The position numbers and the translations under genes are program-made. From RPQJ01 sp963746325 (GTDB taxonomy: Bacteria > Pseudomonadota > Gammaproteobacteria > Steroidobacterales > Steroidobacteraceae): a stretch of 64,000 nt of DNA. The notes under the pieces were generated by a model that saw only the letters and a list, made by a program, of their open reading frames with translations, searched no databases and was not told the origin of the DNA. Shown here in pieces: positions 8,992 to 16,128 of the stretch (its first letter is position 1; each line of letters starts with the position of its first letter). The DNA is taken from positions 62,001 to 126,000 of the forward strand of contig CAVVBC010000001.1 in NCBI GenBank assembly GCA_963746325.1, read 5' to 3'.

Positions 8992-10161
8992 TGAACGCCG
9001 CCGCCATGCCGTGGACCGCGTCCGCCGATCACCTGGCACCGGTGTATGCGCAATGGGCGCTCGACGTCGTGGGCGGCTCGGGCGTCCATCTGCATACGCG
9101 CGACGGCCGCCGGGTACTCGACCTGTATGGCGGTCACGCCGTCGCAGCGCTTGGCTATTCGCATCCGCGCCTGCTGGCCGCGCTCGAAGCCCAGGCCAAG
9201 TCGCTCATTTTCCAGAGCAACGCGGTACCGCTCGACGTCCGCGCCCGCGCGGCGTTGCGGCTGACACGCTTTGCAGGCCTGGGACTCAACACCGCGTTCT
9301 TCATCAGCACCGGCGCCGAGGCGAACGAGAACGCGCTGAAGCTGGCCCTGCGCATCACCGGTCGGCGCAAGGTCGTCGCGATCGAAGGCAGCTTTCATGG
9401 ACGCACCGCTGCTGCAGGCGCGGTGACCTGGGGCGCTGCAGCCAAGTGGTACGGCTTTCCGCAGATGCCCTTCGACGTCGACTTCATTCCGCGTGGCGAC
9501 CTGGCGGCGATAGACCGCATCGTCGGCACGGACACGGCTGCCGTCATCGTCGAGCCCGTGCAGGGTGTCGGCGGCGCGCTCGACCTGGGCGGGCCGTTTC
9601 TCGCAGCCCTGCGCAAGCGCTGCAGTGAAACCTGCGCGCTGCTGGTGTTCGACGAGGTGCAGTGCGGCATGGGCCGCACCGGCTTCCCCTTCGCGGCGAA
9701 CATGTACGGCATTTCACCCGACATGATCACGACCGCGAAGGCGCTGGGCGCGGGCTTCCCCTGCGCCGCGCTGCTGCATGGCGGACCACGTCGCCGGTCA
9801 CCTGAAGGTGGACGACCTGGGCACCACGTTCGGCGGTGGCCCGATGGCGTGCGCCATGATCGAGACCGTGGTCGACATCATAGAAAGCGAAGGACTGCTC
9901 GCCAACGTGCGCAAGCTCTCGCAGCAGATGCGCGACACCTGCGTGGTGGGACCGGTCGTCGCGACGCAGGGCGCGGGCTTCCTGCTCGGCCTGCGCACGC
10001 GTCGTCCGGCGAAGGATGTGCAGCGCGAACTGCTCGAGCAGCACGACATCCTCACCGGCACGAGCGGCGATCCGCACATCGTGCGCATCCTCGCCCCCTA
10101 CGTACTCGAGTCGCAGCACGTCGAACAACTGCGCGACGCCCTCGCCTCCTTGCCCGCCTGA
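8991..10161 (+). CDS. argD: Acetylornithine aminotransferase (one frame change near 9777)
   Basis: ArgD is the PLP-dependent transaminase that converts the N-acyl semialdehyde to N-acylornithine. The first frame (8991-9776) carries STGAEANENALKLAL, VIVEPVQG, DEVQCGMGRTG and the PLP lysine K250 (MITTAKALGAGFP). The rest, from MADHVAGHLK through GTTFGGGPMACA to the stop, is one frame on. Removing one C at about 9777 joins them into a normal 389-residue enzyme. Both halves are highly conserved and the gene sits inside a coupled operon, so a sequence error is more likely than inactivation. The start overlaps the argC stop; argF' follows after 5 nt. Confidence 0.9.
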
Positions 10162-10166
10162 ACGCC

Positions 10167-11168
10167 ATGCGCAACTTTCTCGACCTGGCCCAGCTTTCGC
10201 GCGACGAAGTCGTCGACCTGCTGGCGCTCGCACAAAGCCTGCAGGATCGACCCGAGCCGCAGGCGCTCGTCGGCAAGATTCTCGGGCTGCTGTTCCTGAA
10301 TCCTTCGCTGCGCACGCTCGCCTCCTTCCAGGCCGGCATGCAGCGCCTGGGCGGCACGGCCTTCGTGGTCACGCCGGGCCAGGGCACGTGGCAGTTCGAG
10401 ACGCGCATCGGCGCCGTCATGAACGGCGGCGCCGCTGAACACGTGCGCGAGGCCATTCCGGTGCTGGCGTCCTACTGCGATGCGCTTGGCATCCGGTCGT
10501 TCGCCGAGGGCAAGGACCTTGCTGCGGACATCGCCGAAGATCAGTTCATGCGCATGGCCGAGCTGTGCCCGAAGCCGCTGGTGAACATGGAGTCGGCGGT
10601 CAACCATCCCTGCCAGGCGCTGGCCGACTGGCGCACGATGGACGAACTGGCCGTGCCGCGAACCGGCAAGTTCGTGTTGAGCTGGGTCACGCATCCGCGC
10701 GCGTTGCCCCTGGCGGTGCCGGCTGCAACGCTGCACATGGCGGCGCAGCGCGGCATGGAGGTCGTGGTGTTGCGGCCCGACGGCTACGCCCTGCCCGACG
10801 CGATCATGGACAAAGCGCGAGCTGCAGCCGTCGCCTCCGGCGGCACCGTCACCGAGACGACCAGCCGTGACGCTGCCTTGCGTGGCGCGCACGTCGTGTA
10901 CGCGAAGGAATGGGGTTCGCCGCAGCACTACGGCAACGCCGAAGCGGAAGCCGCGGCGCGGGCGCCACTCAGCGACTGGTGCGTGCGCGAGAGCTGGTTC
11001 GAGCGCGCACAGGCGGATTGCCACTTCATGCATTGCCTGCCCGTGCGCCGCAACGTCGCGGTCGCCGACGAAATTCTCGACGGGCCGCGCAGCCGTGTGC
11101 TGCGCGAAGCCGCCAACCGCATGGTCGTCCAGATGGCCGTGCTGCACAGATTGCTCAAGGGGAACTGA
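10167..11168 (+). CDS. argF': N-acetylornithine (or N-succinylornithine) carbamoyltransferase
   Basis: A 333-residue transcarbamylase that carbamoylates an acylated ornithine, not free ornithine. The carbamoyl-phosphate loop reads FLNPSLRT (43-50) instead of the FxKxSTRT of ordinary OTC. Other AOTC-type marks are HPCQ, a W-V-T-H-P stretch, YAKEWGSPQHYG and HCLPVRRN. This matches the Xanthomonas ArgF' / Bacteroides SOTC branch, where deacylation happens after citrulline formation. The loop that decides acetyl against succinyl (near VMNGGAAEHVRE) does not let me choose. The start lies 5 nt after argD and argB follows after 2 nt. No ArgE-type deacylase is in the window and it must lie elsewhere. 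Confidence 0.88.
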   Translation: MRNFLDLAQLSRDEVVDLLALAQSLQDRPEPQALVGKILGLLFLNPSLRTLASFQAGMQRLGGTAFVVTPGQGTWQFETRIGAVMNGGAAEHVREAIPVLASYCDALGIRSFAEGKDLAADIAEDQFMRMAELCPKPLVNMESAVNHPCQALADWRTMDELAVPRTGKFVLSWVTHPRALPLAVPAATLHMAAQRGMEVVVLRPDGYALPDAIMDKARAAAVASGGTVTETTSRDAALRGAHVVYAKEWGSPQHYGNAEAEAAARAPLSDWCVRESWFERAQADCHFMHCLPVRRNVAVADEILDGPRSRVLREAANRMVVQMAVLHRLLKGN

Positions 11169-11170
11169 CG

Positions 11171-12097
11171 ATGATCGGACACAAAGTCGAACAGGCCGTG
11201 ACGGTGCGCGCGCTGCGCGGTGCCGCGCCTTACATCCACATGTACAAGGGCAAGGTCTTCGTCATCAAGACCGGCGGCGGCGCCTTTCGCGACGCGGCGA
11301 CGATGCGCGCATTCGTCGAGCAGGTGGCGATCCTGCACCACCTGGGTATCCGCATCGTGCTCGTGCACGGGGGCGGGCCGCAGCTGGACGAGGTCACCGC
11401 CAAGCTCGGCGTCGAGACCCGCATGGTGCAGGGCCGGCGCGTCACCGACGCCTCGGCGATCGACGCGACCAGCATGGTCCTGAACGGCCTGATCAACACC
11501 CAACTGGTTGCATTGTGCAGCAGCTTCGGCATTGCGGCGATCGGCATCGGCGGCGTGGACGGCGGCCTGGTGCAGGCGCACCGCCGCGCACCCGTAACTC
11601 TGGCAAGTGGCGAAGTCGTGGACTACGGCATGGTCGGCGACATCGACGCCATCGACAGCACGGTGCTCACCCGCCTGCTCGACGGCGGCTTCCTGCCGGT
11701 CGTGAGCCCGCTGTCGTGCGACGCCTCCGGCCAGTTGCTGAACATCAACGCCGACACCGTGGCCGCGGCGATCGGCGGCGCGCTCGTCGCCGAGAAGCTC
11801 ATCCTCTGCACCGGCGCCCCCGGCATCCTCGAGCGCCTGTCCGATCCGCAATCGCTGATCTCGTTCACCGACGTGGCGGGCCTGCGCCGGCTGCGCGAAG
11901 AAGGCGCGATCAGCGACGGCATGCTGCCTAAGTCGAGTGCGATCGAGGCGGCGATTCGCGGTGGCGTGCGGCGCGTACACGTGATCTCTTATGCGGAGAC
12001 CGACTCGCTGCTGGCCGAGATCTTCACCAACGAAGGCAAGGGCACGCTCGTCGTCGCCGACACAAAGGCGCTGACGGCGGCGGAACTGGGGAAGTGA
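11171..12097 (+). CDS. argB: Acetylglutamate kinase
   Basis: ArgB phosphorylates N-acylglutamate, the second step of arginine synthesis. The 308-residue amino-acid-kinase fold shows VIKTGGGAF (31-39) in place of the usual VxKxGGxA, LVHGGGPQ near residue 65, INADTVAAAIGGAL for substrate contact, and LILCTGAPGIL. It is a kinase only: there is no C-terminal acetyltransferase domain, unlike the fused synthase-kinase of Xanthomonas, which would be about 440 residues. The first enzyme of the pathway therefore has to come from another gene, and DUF1611 is the neighbouring candidate. A heptamer hairpin begins 3 nt after its stop. Confidence 0.92.
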   Translation: MIGHKVEQAVTVRALRGAAPYIHMYKGKVFVIKTGGGAFRDAATMRAFVEQVAILHHLGIRIVLVHGGGPQLDEVTAKLGVETRMVQGRRVTDASAIDATSMVLNGLINTQLVALCSSFGIAAIGIGGVDGGLVQAHRRAPVTLASGEVVDYGMVGDIDAIDSTVLTRLLDGGFLPVVSPLSCDASGQLLNINADTVAAAIGGALVAEKLILCTGAPGILERLSDPQSLISFTDVAGLRRLREEGAISDGMLPKSSAIEAAIRGGVRRVHVISYAETDSLLAEIFTNEGKGTLVVADTKALTAAELGK

Positions 12098-12100
12098 GGG

Positions 12101-12207
12101 GGAAGGGGCTAGGGGCTAGGGGCTAGGGGCTAGTCAGAGGTGGCAGATGTAGTCGGCCGATACTCTGCACTTCTGCTACCCCTAGCCCCTAGCCCCTAGC
12201 CCCTTCC
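12101..12207. repeat. Heptamer hairpin (GGGGCTA type), copy 1
   Basis: The left arm (12101-12133) is GGAA followed by four GGGGCTA-like heptamers. The right arm (12176-12207) is its near-perfect reverse complement, differing by one missing base. A 42-nt loop separates them. The element lies between argB and argH, 3 nt after the argB stop and ending 20 nt before the argH ATG. It is the cleanest and most homogeneous copy of the family. Confidence 0.85.
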
Positions 12208-12226
12208 GACTACGAAGGACAGGTGC

Positions 12227-13417
12227 ATGAGTAGACTTTGGGACAAGGGCGCTCCGCTCGACCAGCGCGTGCTGCGCTTCACGGCCGGCGAGGATCACGC
12301 ACTCGACAACCGGCTCGTGGCCTATGACGTGCAGGCATCGATCGCGCACGCTGAAATGCTGCACGAGTGCGGCTTGCTCGAGCAGGTTGAGCTCGAAGCC
12401 ATCCGCGACGGGCTGAGCGAACTGGCTGCAGCGCATGCGCGCGGAGAATGGTCGGTGACGCTCGAGCTCGAGGACGGGCAGACCGCCCTCGAGACGCTGC
12501 TGACCCACAGGATCGGCACGGCAGGCGCGCGACTGCACGCCGGACGTTCGCGCAACGACCAGGTGCTGACGGCGCTGCGGCTGTACCTGCGCGACGCGGT
12601 CGAGCAGCTGGCCGATGGCGCACGGCATGTCGCTGACGCGCTCGATGGACTGGCCACGACTCAGGGTGCAATCGCGCTGCCCGGCTACACGCACATGCAG
12701 CAGGCGATGCCGAGTTCCGTCGCCCTGTGGGCACAGGGCTTCGCCGCCGAGATCCGGGATGACATCGAAGGCCTGCGGCATTCACATCGCCGCATCGGCA
12801 AGAATCCGCTCGGATCGGCGGCTGGCTACGGCACGCCCAACCTGCCCGTGAATCGCGATATCACTCGCGCCAAGCTGGCGTTCCCGACGAATCACGAACC
12901 GGTGACCGCCGTGCAGCTGTCGCGCGGCAAGGCCGAAGCTGAACTGCTGTTCCAGGTCACGCTGTTGCTGCAGGACCTGGGCCGGCTCGCCTCCGACCTG
13001 CTGCTGTTCTACACGCGCGAGTTCGGCTTCGTCGAATTGCCCGACGCGTTCACGACCGGCTCGTCGATCATGCCGCAGAAGCGCAACCCCGACGTCTTTG
13101 AACTGGTGCGGGGCCGCACGGCCACGGCGCAGGCGTGCCTGGTTGAAGTACTCGGCATCACGGCCAAACTGCCGTCGGGTTACCAGCGCGACCTGCAATT
13201 GATCAAGGCGCCGCTGTTCCGTTCGATCGACGTCTGCCTGGAGTCGCTGGACGTGATGGCAGCCGCGATTCCGCAGGTGAAGTTCGTGCCCGAGCGCATC
13301 CGCCTGGACCGCGACATCCACGCGGCCGCCGAGGCCAACGAACTGGTAGCGAAGGAAGGCATCCCGTTCCGCGAGGCGTACCAGCGCATCGGCGCCAAGT
13401 ACCGTCGGCCGGAGTAA
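12227..13417 (+). CDS. argH: Argininosuccinate lyase
   Basis: ArgH splits argininosuccinate into arginine and fumarate. The 396-residue protein has the fumarase-superfamily signature GSSIMPQKRNPD (about 278-289) with the catalytic serine, HAGRSRNDQV, and the GYTHMQQAMPSS loop. It ends at REAYQRIGAKYRRPE, where most homologues (430-460 residues) continue into a small C-terminal cap, so it is on the short side. The start ATG follows AAGGACAGG. It is separated from argB by a heptamer hairpin that may lower its expression relative to the upstream genes. Confidence 0.92.
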   Translation: MSRLWDKGAPLDQRVLRFTAGEDHALDNRLVAYDVQASIAHAEMLHECGLLEQVELEAIRDGLSELAAAHARGEWSVTLELEDGQTALETLLTHRIGTAGARLHAGRSRNDQVLTALRLYLRDAVEQLADGARHVADALDGLATTQGAIALPGYTHMQQAMPSSVALWAQGFAAEIRDDIEGLRHSHRRIGKNPLGSAAGYGTPNLPVNRDITRAKLAFPTNHEPVTAVQLSRGKAEAELLFQVTLLLQDLGRLASDLLLFYTREFGFVELPDAFTTGSSIMPQKRNPDVFELVRGRTATAQACLVEVLGITAKLPSGYQRDLQLIKAPLFRSIDVCLESLDVMAAAIPQVKFVPERIRLDRDIHAAAEANELVAKEGIPFREAYQRIGAKYRRPE

Positions 13418-13479
13418 CGCCCGGCCCGCGGACGCGCTAGCATCAGCCTCGCGTCCATTTCGCAGGAGGGGATGTATCA

Positions 13480-15099
13480 ATGCGCCATGAATCCGCCGAC
13501 ACCGCGACCGAAACGGACCTCGGGGAAATTTCGGCAGGCCGTCGCGAGCCATGGATGGCGAGCGCGAGCCCCCATGGATGGGTTCACGGCGTGCCTGCCG
13601 TGATTTCCCCGAGGCACGGTGTCGGGCGCGGCATCGGGGTTCACGTTGTTCGATGGATCCTTTTCGCACTGGGGTGTGTCGGGGGTAGCGTGGCCGCCCC
13701 GGCCGCCGACCATGCGCGCCTGGGCAAGGACCTCACGCCGATCGGTGCCGAGCGCGCCGGCAATGCGGAGGGCACGATTCCCGCGTGGGACGGCGGCCTG
13801 ATGCAACCGCCCGCCGGTTGGACGCCGCAGCAGGGCTACATCGATCCGTTCCCGAACGACAAGCCGCTGTTCACGATCGACTCGGGCAACGTCGCGCAGC
13901 ACGAAGCGAAGCTCACCAAGGGCCAGGCAGCGCTCTTGCGCAAGTACCCGCAGAATTTCCGCATGAACGTCTACCCGACGCGGCGGACGGTAGGCTACCC
14001 GAAAGCAGTGACGGACCGCGTCATGGCACAGGCCGGCAAGGTCTCGCTGCAGGGTTTCGGCCTCAAGGACCTGAACGGCTCCACCACTCCGTTCCCGATC
14101 CCGCAGAACGGGCTCGAAGCGATCTGGAATCACCTGGTCCGTTACCTTGGCGGCGGCATCGTGCGCGCCGGGCATTCGTTTCCGGTGCGGCCCAATGGCG
14201 ACCACTACAAGATCGGCTTCCGCTCGCAGCGCATCTACGCGGCGAACGTCGAGAACGTCGAGCCCAACCGGCTGTTCTACGCACTCGGGTATTTCACCGA
14301 ACCGGCGACGCTGCGCGGCACCATCTTCCTCGTCCATGAGCCGGTGGACCAGGTGGCCGAGCAACGCTCGGCATGGATCTACAATTCGGGGCAGCGCCGC
14401 GTGCGCCGCGCGCCGGACCTGGGGTACGACGGCATCAACGATGGCTCCGAGGGCATGCTGACGACGGACCAGGTCGACGGCTACAACGGCGCGCCGGACC
14501 GCTACGAGTGGAAGATGCTCGGCAAGCGCGAAATGTTCGTCCCATACAACTCGTACCGGCTGTCGGACAAGACACTGAAGTACAAGAGCCTCATCCAGCC
14601 CAAGTCGATCGATCCGGATTACGTGCGCTACGAGCTGCACCGTGTGTGGGTGGTCGAAGGGACGCTCAAGCCGGGACAGCGCCACATCTATGGCAAGCGC
14701 ACGCTGTACCTGGACGAGGACAGCTGGTCGGTGCTCGCGGAGGACGCCTACGACACGCGCGGCAGCTTGTGGCGCGCCTCGATGCACGGGCTGGTGCAGG
14801 CCTACGATGCACAGGTGCCGTTCTATCGCTTCGGCATCTATCACGACCTGAACAGTGGCGGTTACCTGGTGGGCGGCCTCGACAACGAGGTGAAGGAGCC
14901 GATCCAGTTCAATGCCAAGGCGAAGGTGGGCGACTTTCCAGCCGGACGCACTGCGTCGATTGGGCGGTACGCTGTAACTGTGCAGCCCTCACCCGCGCTG
15001 CGCGCGACCTCTGCCGCCACGCGGGAGCGGTGGAGACGCGGGGTCAGTCGAGGCCGAGCTGGAAACCGGCGTCGAGATCCTGCTTCGAGTAGACCTTGA
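13480..15099 (+). CDS. DUF1329 exported protein with repeat-derived ends
   Basis: A 539-residue reading frame whose core (about 75-500) is a DUF1329 protein: it begins DHARLGKDLTPIGAERAGN and ends near FNAKAKVGDFPAGR. The family is exported, predicted to resemble LolA/LolB-type lipid carriers, and often sits near sterol or fatty acid catabolism genes. The function is not established. A very good ribosome site (AGGAGGGG, 8 nt before) supports the ATG at 13480. However, the signal peptide (VVRWILFALGCVGGSVAAPA) only comes at about residues 56-75, because a palindromic repeat lies in frame ahead of it. GTG codons at 13591 and 13597 are other possible starts. The last 38 codons run through another repeat and overlap the convergent lrp gene. 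Dropping one C at 14972 would give a stop at 14975-14977. Confidence 0.78.
   Translation: MRHESADTATETDLGEISAGRREPWMASASPHGWVHGVPAVISPRHGVGRGIGVHVVRWILFALGCVGGSVAAPAADHARLGKDLTPIGAERAGNAEGTIPAWDGGLMQPPAGWTPQQGYIDPFPNDKPLFTIDSGNVAQHEAKLTKGQAALLRKYPQNFRMNVYPTRRTVGYPKAVTDRVMAQAGKVSLQGFGLKDLNGSTTPFPIPQNGLEAIWNHLVRYLGGGIVRAGHSFPVRPNGDHYKIGFRSQRIYAANVENVEPNRLFYALGYFTEPATLRGTIFLVHEPVDQVAEQRSAWIYNSGQRRVRRAPDLGYDGINDGSEGMLTTDQVDGYNGAPDRYEWKMLGKREMFVPYNSYRLSDKTLKYKSLIQPKSIDPDYVRYELHRVWVVEGTLKPGQRHIYGKRTLYLDEDSWSVLAEDAYDTRGSLWRASMHGLVQAYDAQVPFYRFGIYHDLNSGGYLVGGLDNEVKEPIQFNAKAKVGDFPAGRTASIGRYAVTVQPSPALRATSAATRERWRRGVSRGRAGNRRRDPASSRP
13518..13614. repeat. CCATGGATGG palindromic element
   Basis: Arms of 22 bp (13518-13539 and 13593-13614) with two mismatches, based on CCTCGGGGAAAT and GGCAGGC. 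Between them are two copies of CCATGGATGG (13549-13558 and 13572-13581). It lies in frame inside the 5' end of the DUF1329 gene and encodes about 33 extra residues ahead of the signal peptide. It resembles extragenic palindromes of other high-GC gammaproteobacteria, but I cannot match it to a named family. Confidence 0.7.
14986..15043 (-). repeat. Bipartite palindromic repeat, copy 1
   Basis: On the minus strand this reads GAGGTCGCGCGCAGCGCGGG followed by TGAGGG. The same core is found at 20982-21035 (minus strand) and 55893-55925 (plus strand). The upstream half (GCGGGAGCGG and its partner) is a degenerate stem. It fills the gap between the convergent DUF1329 and lrp genes and abuts the lrp stop codon. 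Confidence 0.7.
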
Positions 15100-15322
15100 A
15101 GGAGATCAGCGTCTCCGAGCCGGTGATGCCCGGCAGCTTGCGCATGCGTTCACTGATCACGCGCGCCAGGTCTTCGTTCTCGCGCACGCGCACGAGCGCC
15201 ACGAGGTCGTACTGGCCGGCCACCGAGAACACCTCGCTCACGCCCTCGAGTTCGGCCATGGTCTGCGCGAGCTCAGGCACCTTGTCGGTCTCGGCCTTGA
15301 TCAGGACGACTGCGGTCACCAT
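15044..15322 (-). CDS. Stand-alone Lrp/AsnC ligand-binding (RAM) domain protein
   Basis: A 92-residue protein made only of the Lrp/AsnC effector-binding domain, with no helix-turn-helix. It starts MVTAVVLIKAETDKVPELAQ and shows the typical GVSEVFSVAGQYDLVALVRV, then ITGSETLISFKVY. Such stand-alone RAM domains form rings that bind small amino acids or related molecules and may sense or buffer them; the ligand here is unknown. The ATG at 15322 has GAGG upstream. The 3' end is overlapped by the reading frame of the convergent DUF1329 gene by 56 nt, which may be an artefact of a lost stop in that gene. Confidence 0.88.
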   Translation of the reverse strand: MVTAVVLIKAETDKVPELAQTMAELEGVSEVFSVAGQYDLVALVRVRENEDLARVISERMRKLPGITGSETLISFKVYSKQDLDAGFQLGLD

Positions 15323-15332
15323 GGGAAGCCTC

Positions 15333-15440
15333 GGAAGAAGGGACTAGGGATTAGGGGTCAGGGATTGCTCGGGCGGGATTCTAACCCCTCCGCACTTCGC
15401 TTCGATCAACATCCCTAATCCTTATTCCCTATTCCCTTCC
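15333..15440. repeat. Heptamer hairpin, copy 2 (diverged)
   Basis: Left arm 15333-15366 (GGAAGAAGGGACTAGGGATT type units) and right arm 15411-15440 (ATCCCTAATCCTTATTCCCT type units) can pair imperfectly around a 44-nt loop. The right arm overlaps the end of maiA: its last residues EGNRE and stop codon are encoded by the repeat. The left arm begins 10 nt upstream of the lrp start codon. Confidence 0.7.
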
Positions 15441-16102
15441 GCGTCTGGCTGCTGGTCCGGCCGCGCTGCAATGAATGCAGGCATCGATTCGAGATGCGCG
15501 CAGATGGCAACCAGCCGCGGATAGGGCGTCACGTCGACCGCAAAGCGGCGCGCGTTGAACATCTGCGGTGCCAGGAACACGTCGGCCAGCGTCACCTGCG
15601 AGCCGAAGCAGTAGCGCTGGTCACTCGCCCGCTGCGCTGCGCCCGGGACCGTCGCGACCCAGCGCTCGAGGGCGGAGAACCCCCGGTCGATCCAGTGCGC
15701 CACCCAGCGGTTCACGGCGGCGTCGTCGGCGCCGAACTCGCGCCGCAGGTAACCCATGACGGGCAGGTTGTTGAGCGGATGCGTATCGCACGCGATGGCC
15801 AGCGCCATGCCGCGCACGGTGGCGCGCTCGCGCGCCGAACCCGGCAGCAGCCGCGGTTCCGGATGAACTTCTTCGAGGTACTCGCAGATCGCGAGCGACT
15901 GCGGGATCACGAAGTCGCCATCGACGAGGGCAGGCACCAGGCCCTGCGGATTCACCGCGAGGTAGTCCGCCTGCCGTTGCTCGCCGCCGTCGCGCACCAG
16001 GTGCTTCGGCACGGATTCGTAATGGAGCCCCTTCAGCGCCAGGGCGATGCGGACGCGGAACGCGGCTGAACTGCGCCAGTAGGTGTAGAGCCTGAGACTC
16101 AT
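15422..16102 (-). CDS. maiA: Maleylacetoacetate isomerase (zeta-class glutathione transferase)
   Basis: This 226-residue enzyme isomerises maleylacetoacetate (or maleylpyruvate) to the fumaryl form using glutathione, in tyrosine/homogentisate or gentisate breakdown. The zeta-class active-site motif is present as SSAAFRVRIALALKG near the N-terminus (SSC..RVRIAL in the classic form; the C is A here). NPQGLVPALVDGD and IPQSLAICEYLEE follow, and then the all-helical GST C-terminal domain. It lies 26 nt downstream of the FAH-domain gene, the enzyme that would take its product, so the two probably work in one pathway. Its last five residues and stop are inside a heptamer repeat arm. Confidence 0.9.
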   Translation of the reverse strand: MSLRLYTYWRSSAAFRVRIALALKGLHYESVPKHLVRDGGEQRQADYLAVNPQGLVPALVDGDFVIPQSLAICEYLEEVHPEPRLLPGSARERATVRGMALAIACDTHPLNNLPVMGYLRREFGADDAAVNRWVAHWIDRGFSALERWVATVPGAAQRASDQRYCFGSQVTLADVFLAPQMFNARRFAVDVTPYPRLVAICAHLESMPAFIAARPDQQPDAEGNRE

Positions 16103-16128
16103 GCCGCCCCTCCCCGCCCGCGCGAGTG

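Noticed and set aside
12101..12207. Heptamer tracts as a CRISPR array or true telomere
   Set aside because: Units are only 7 nt, directly adjacent without spacers, and arranged as inverted arms. They lie inside a gene-dense chromosome with no cas genes.
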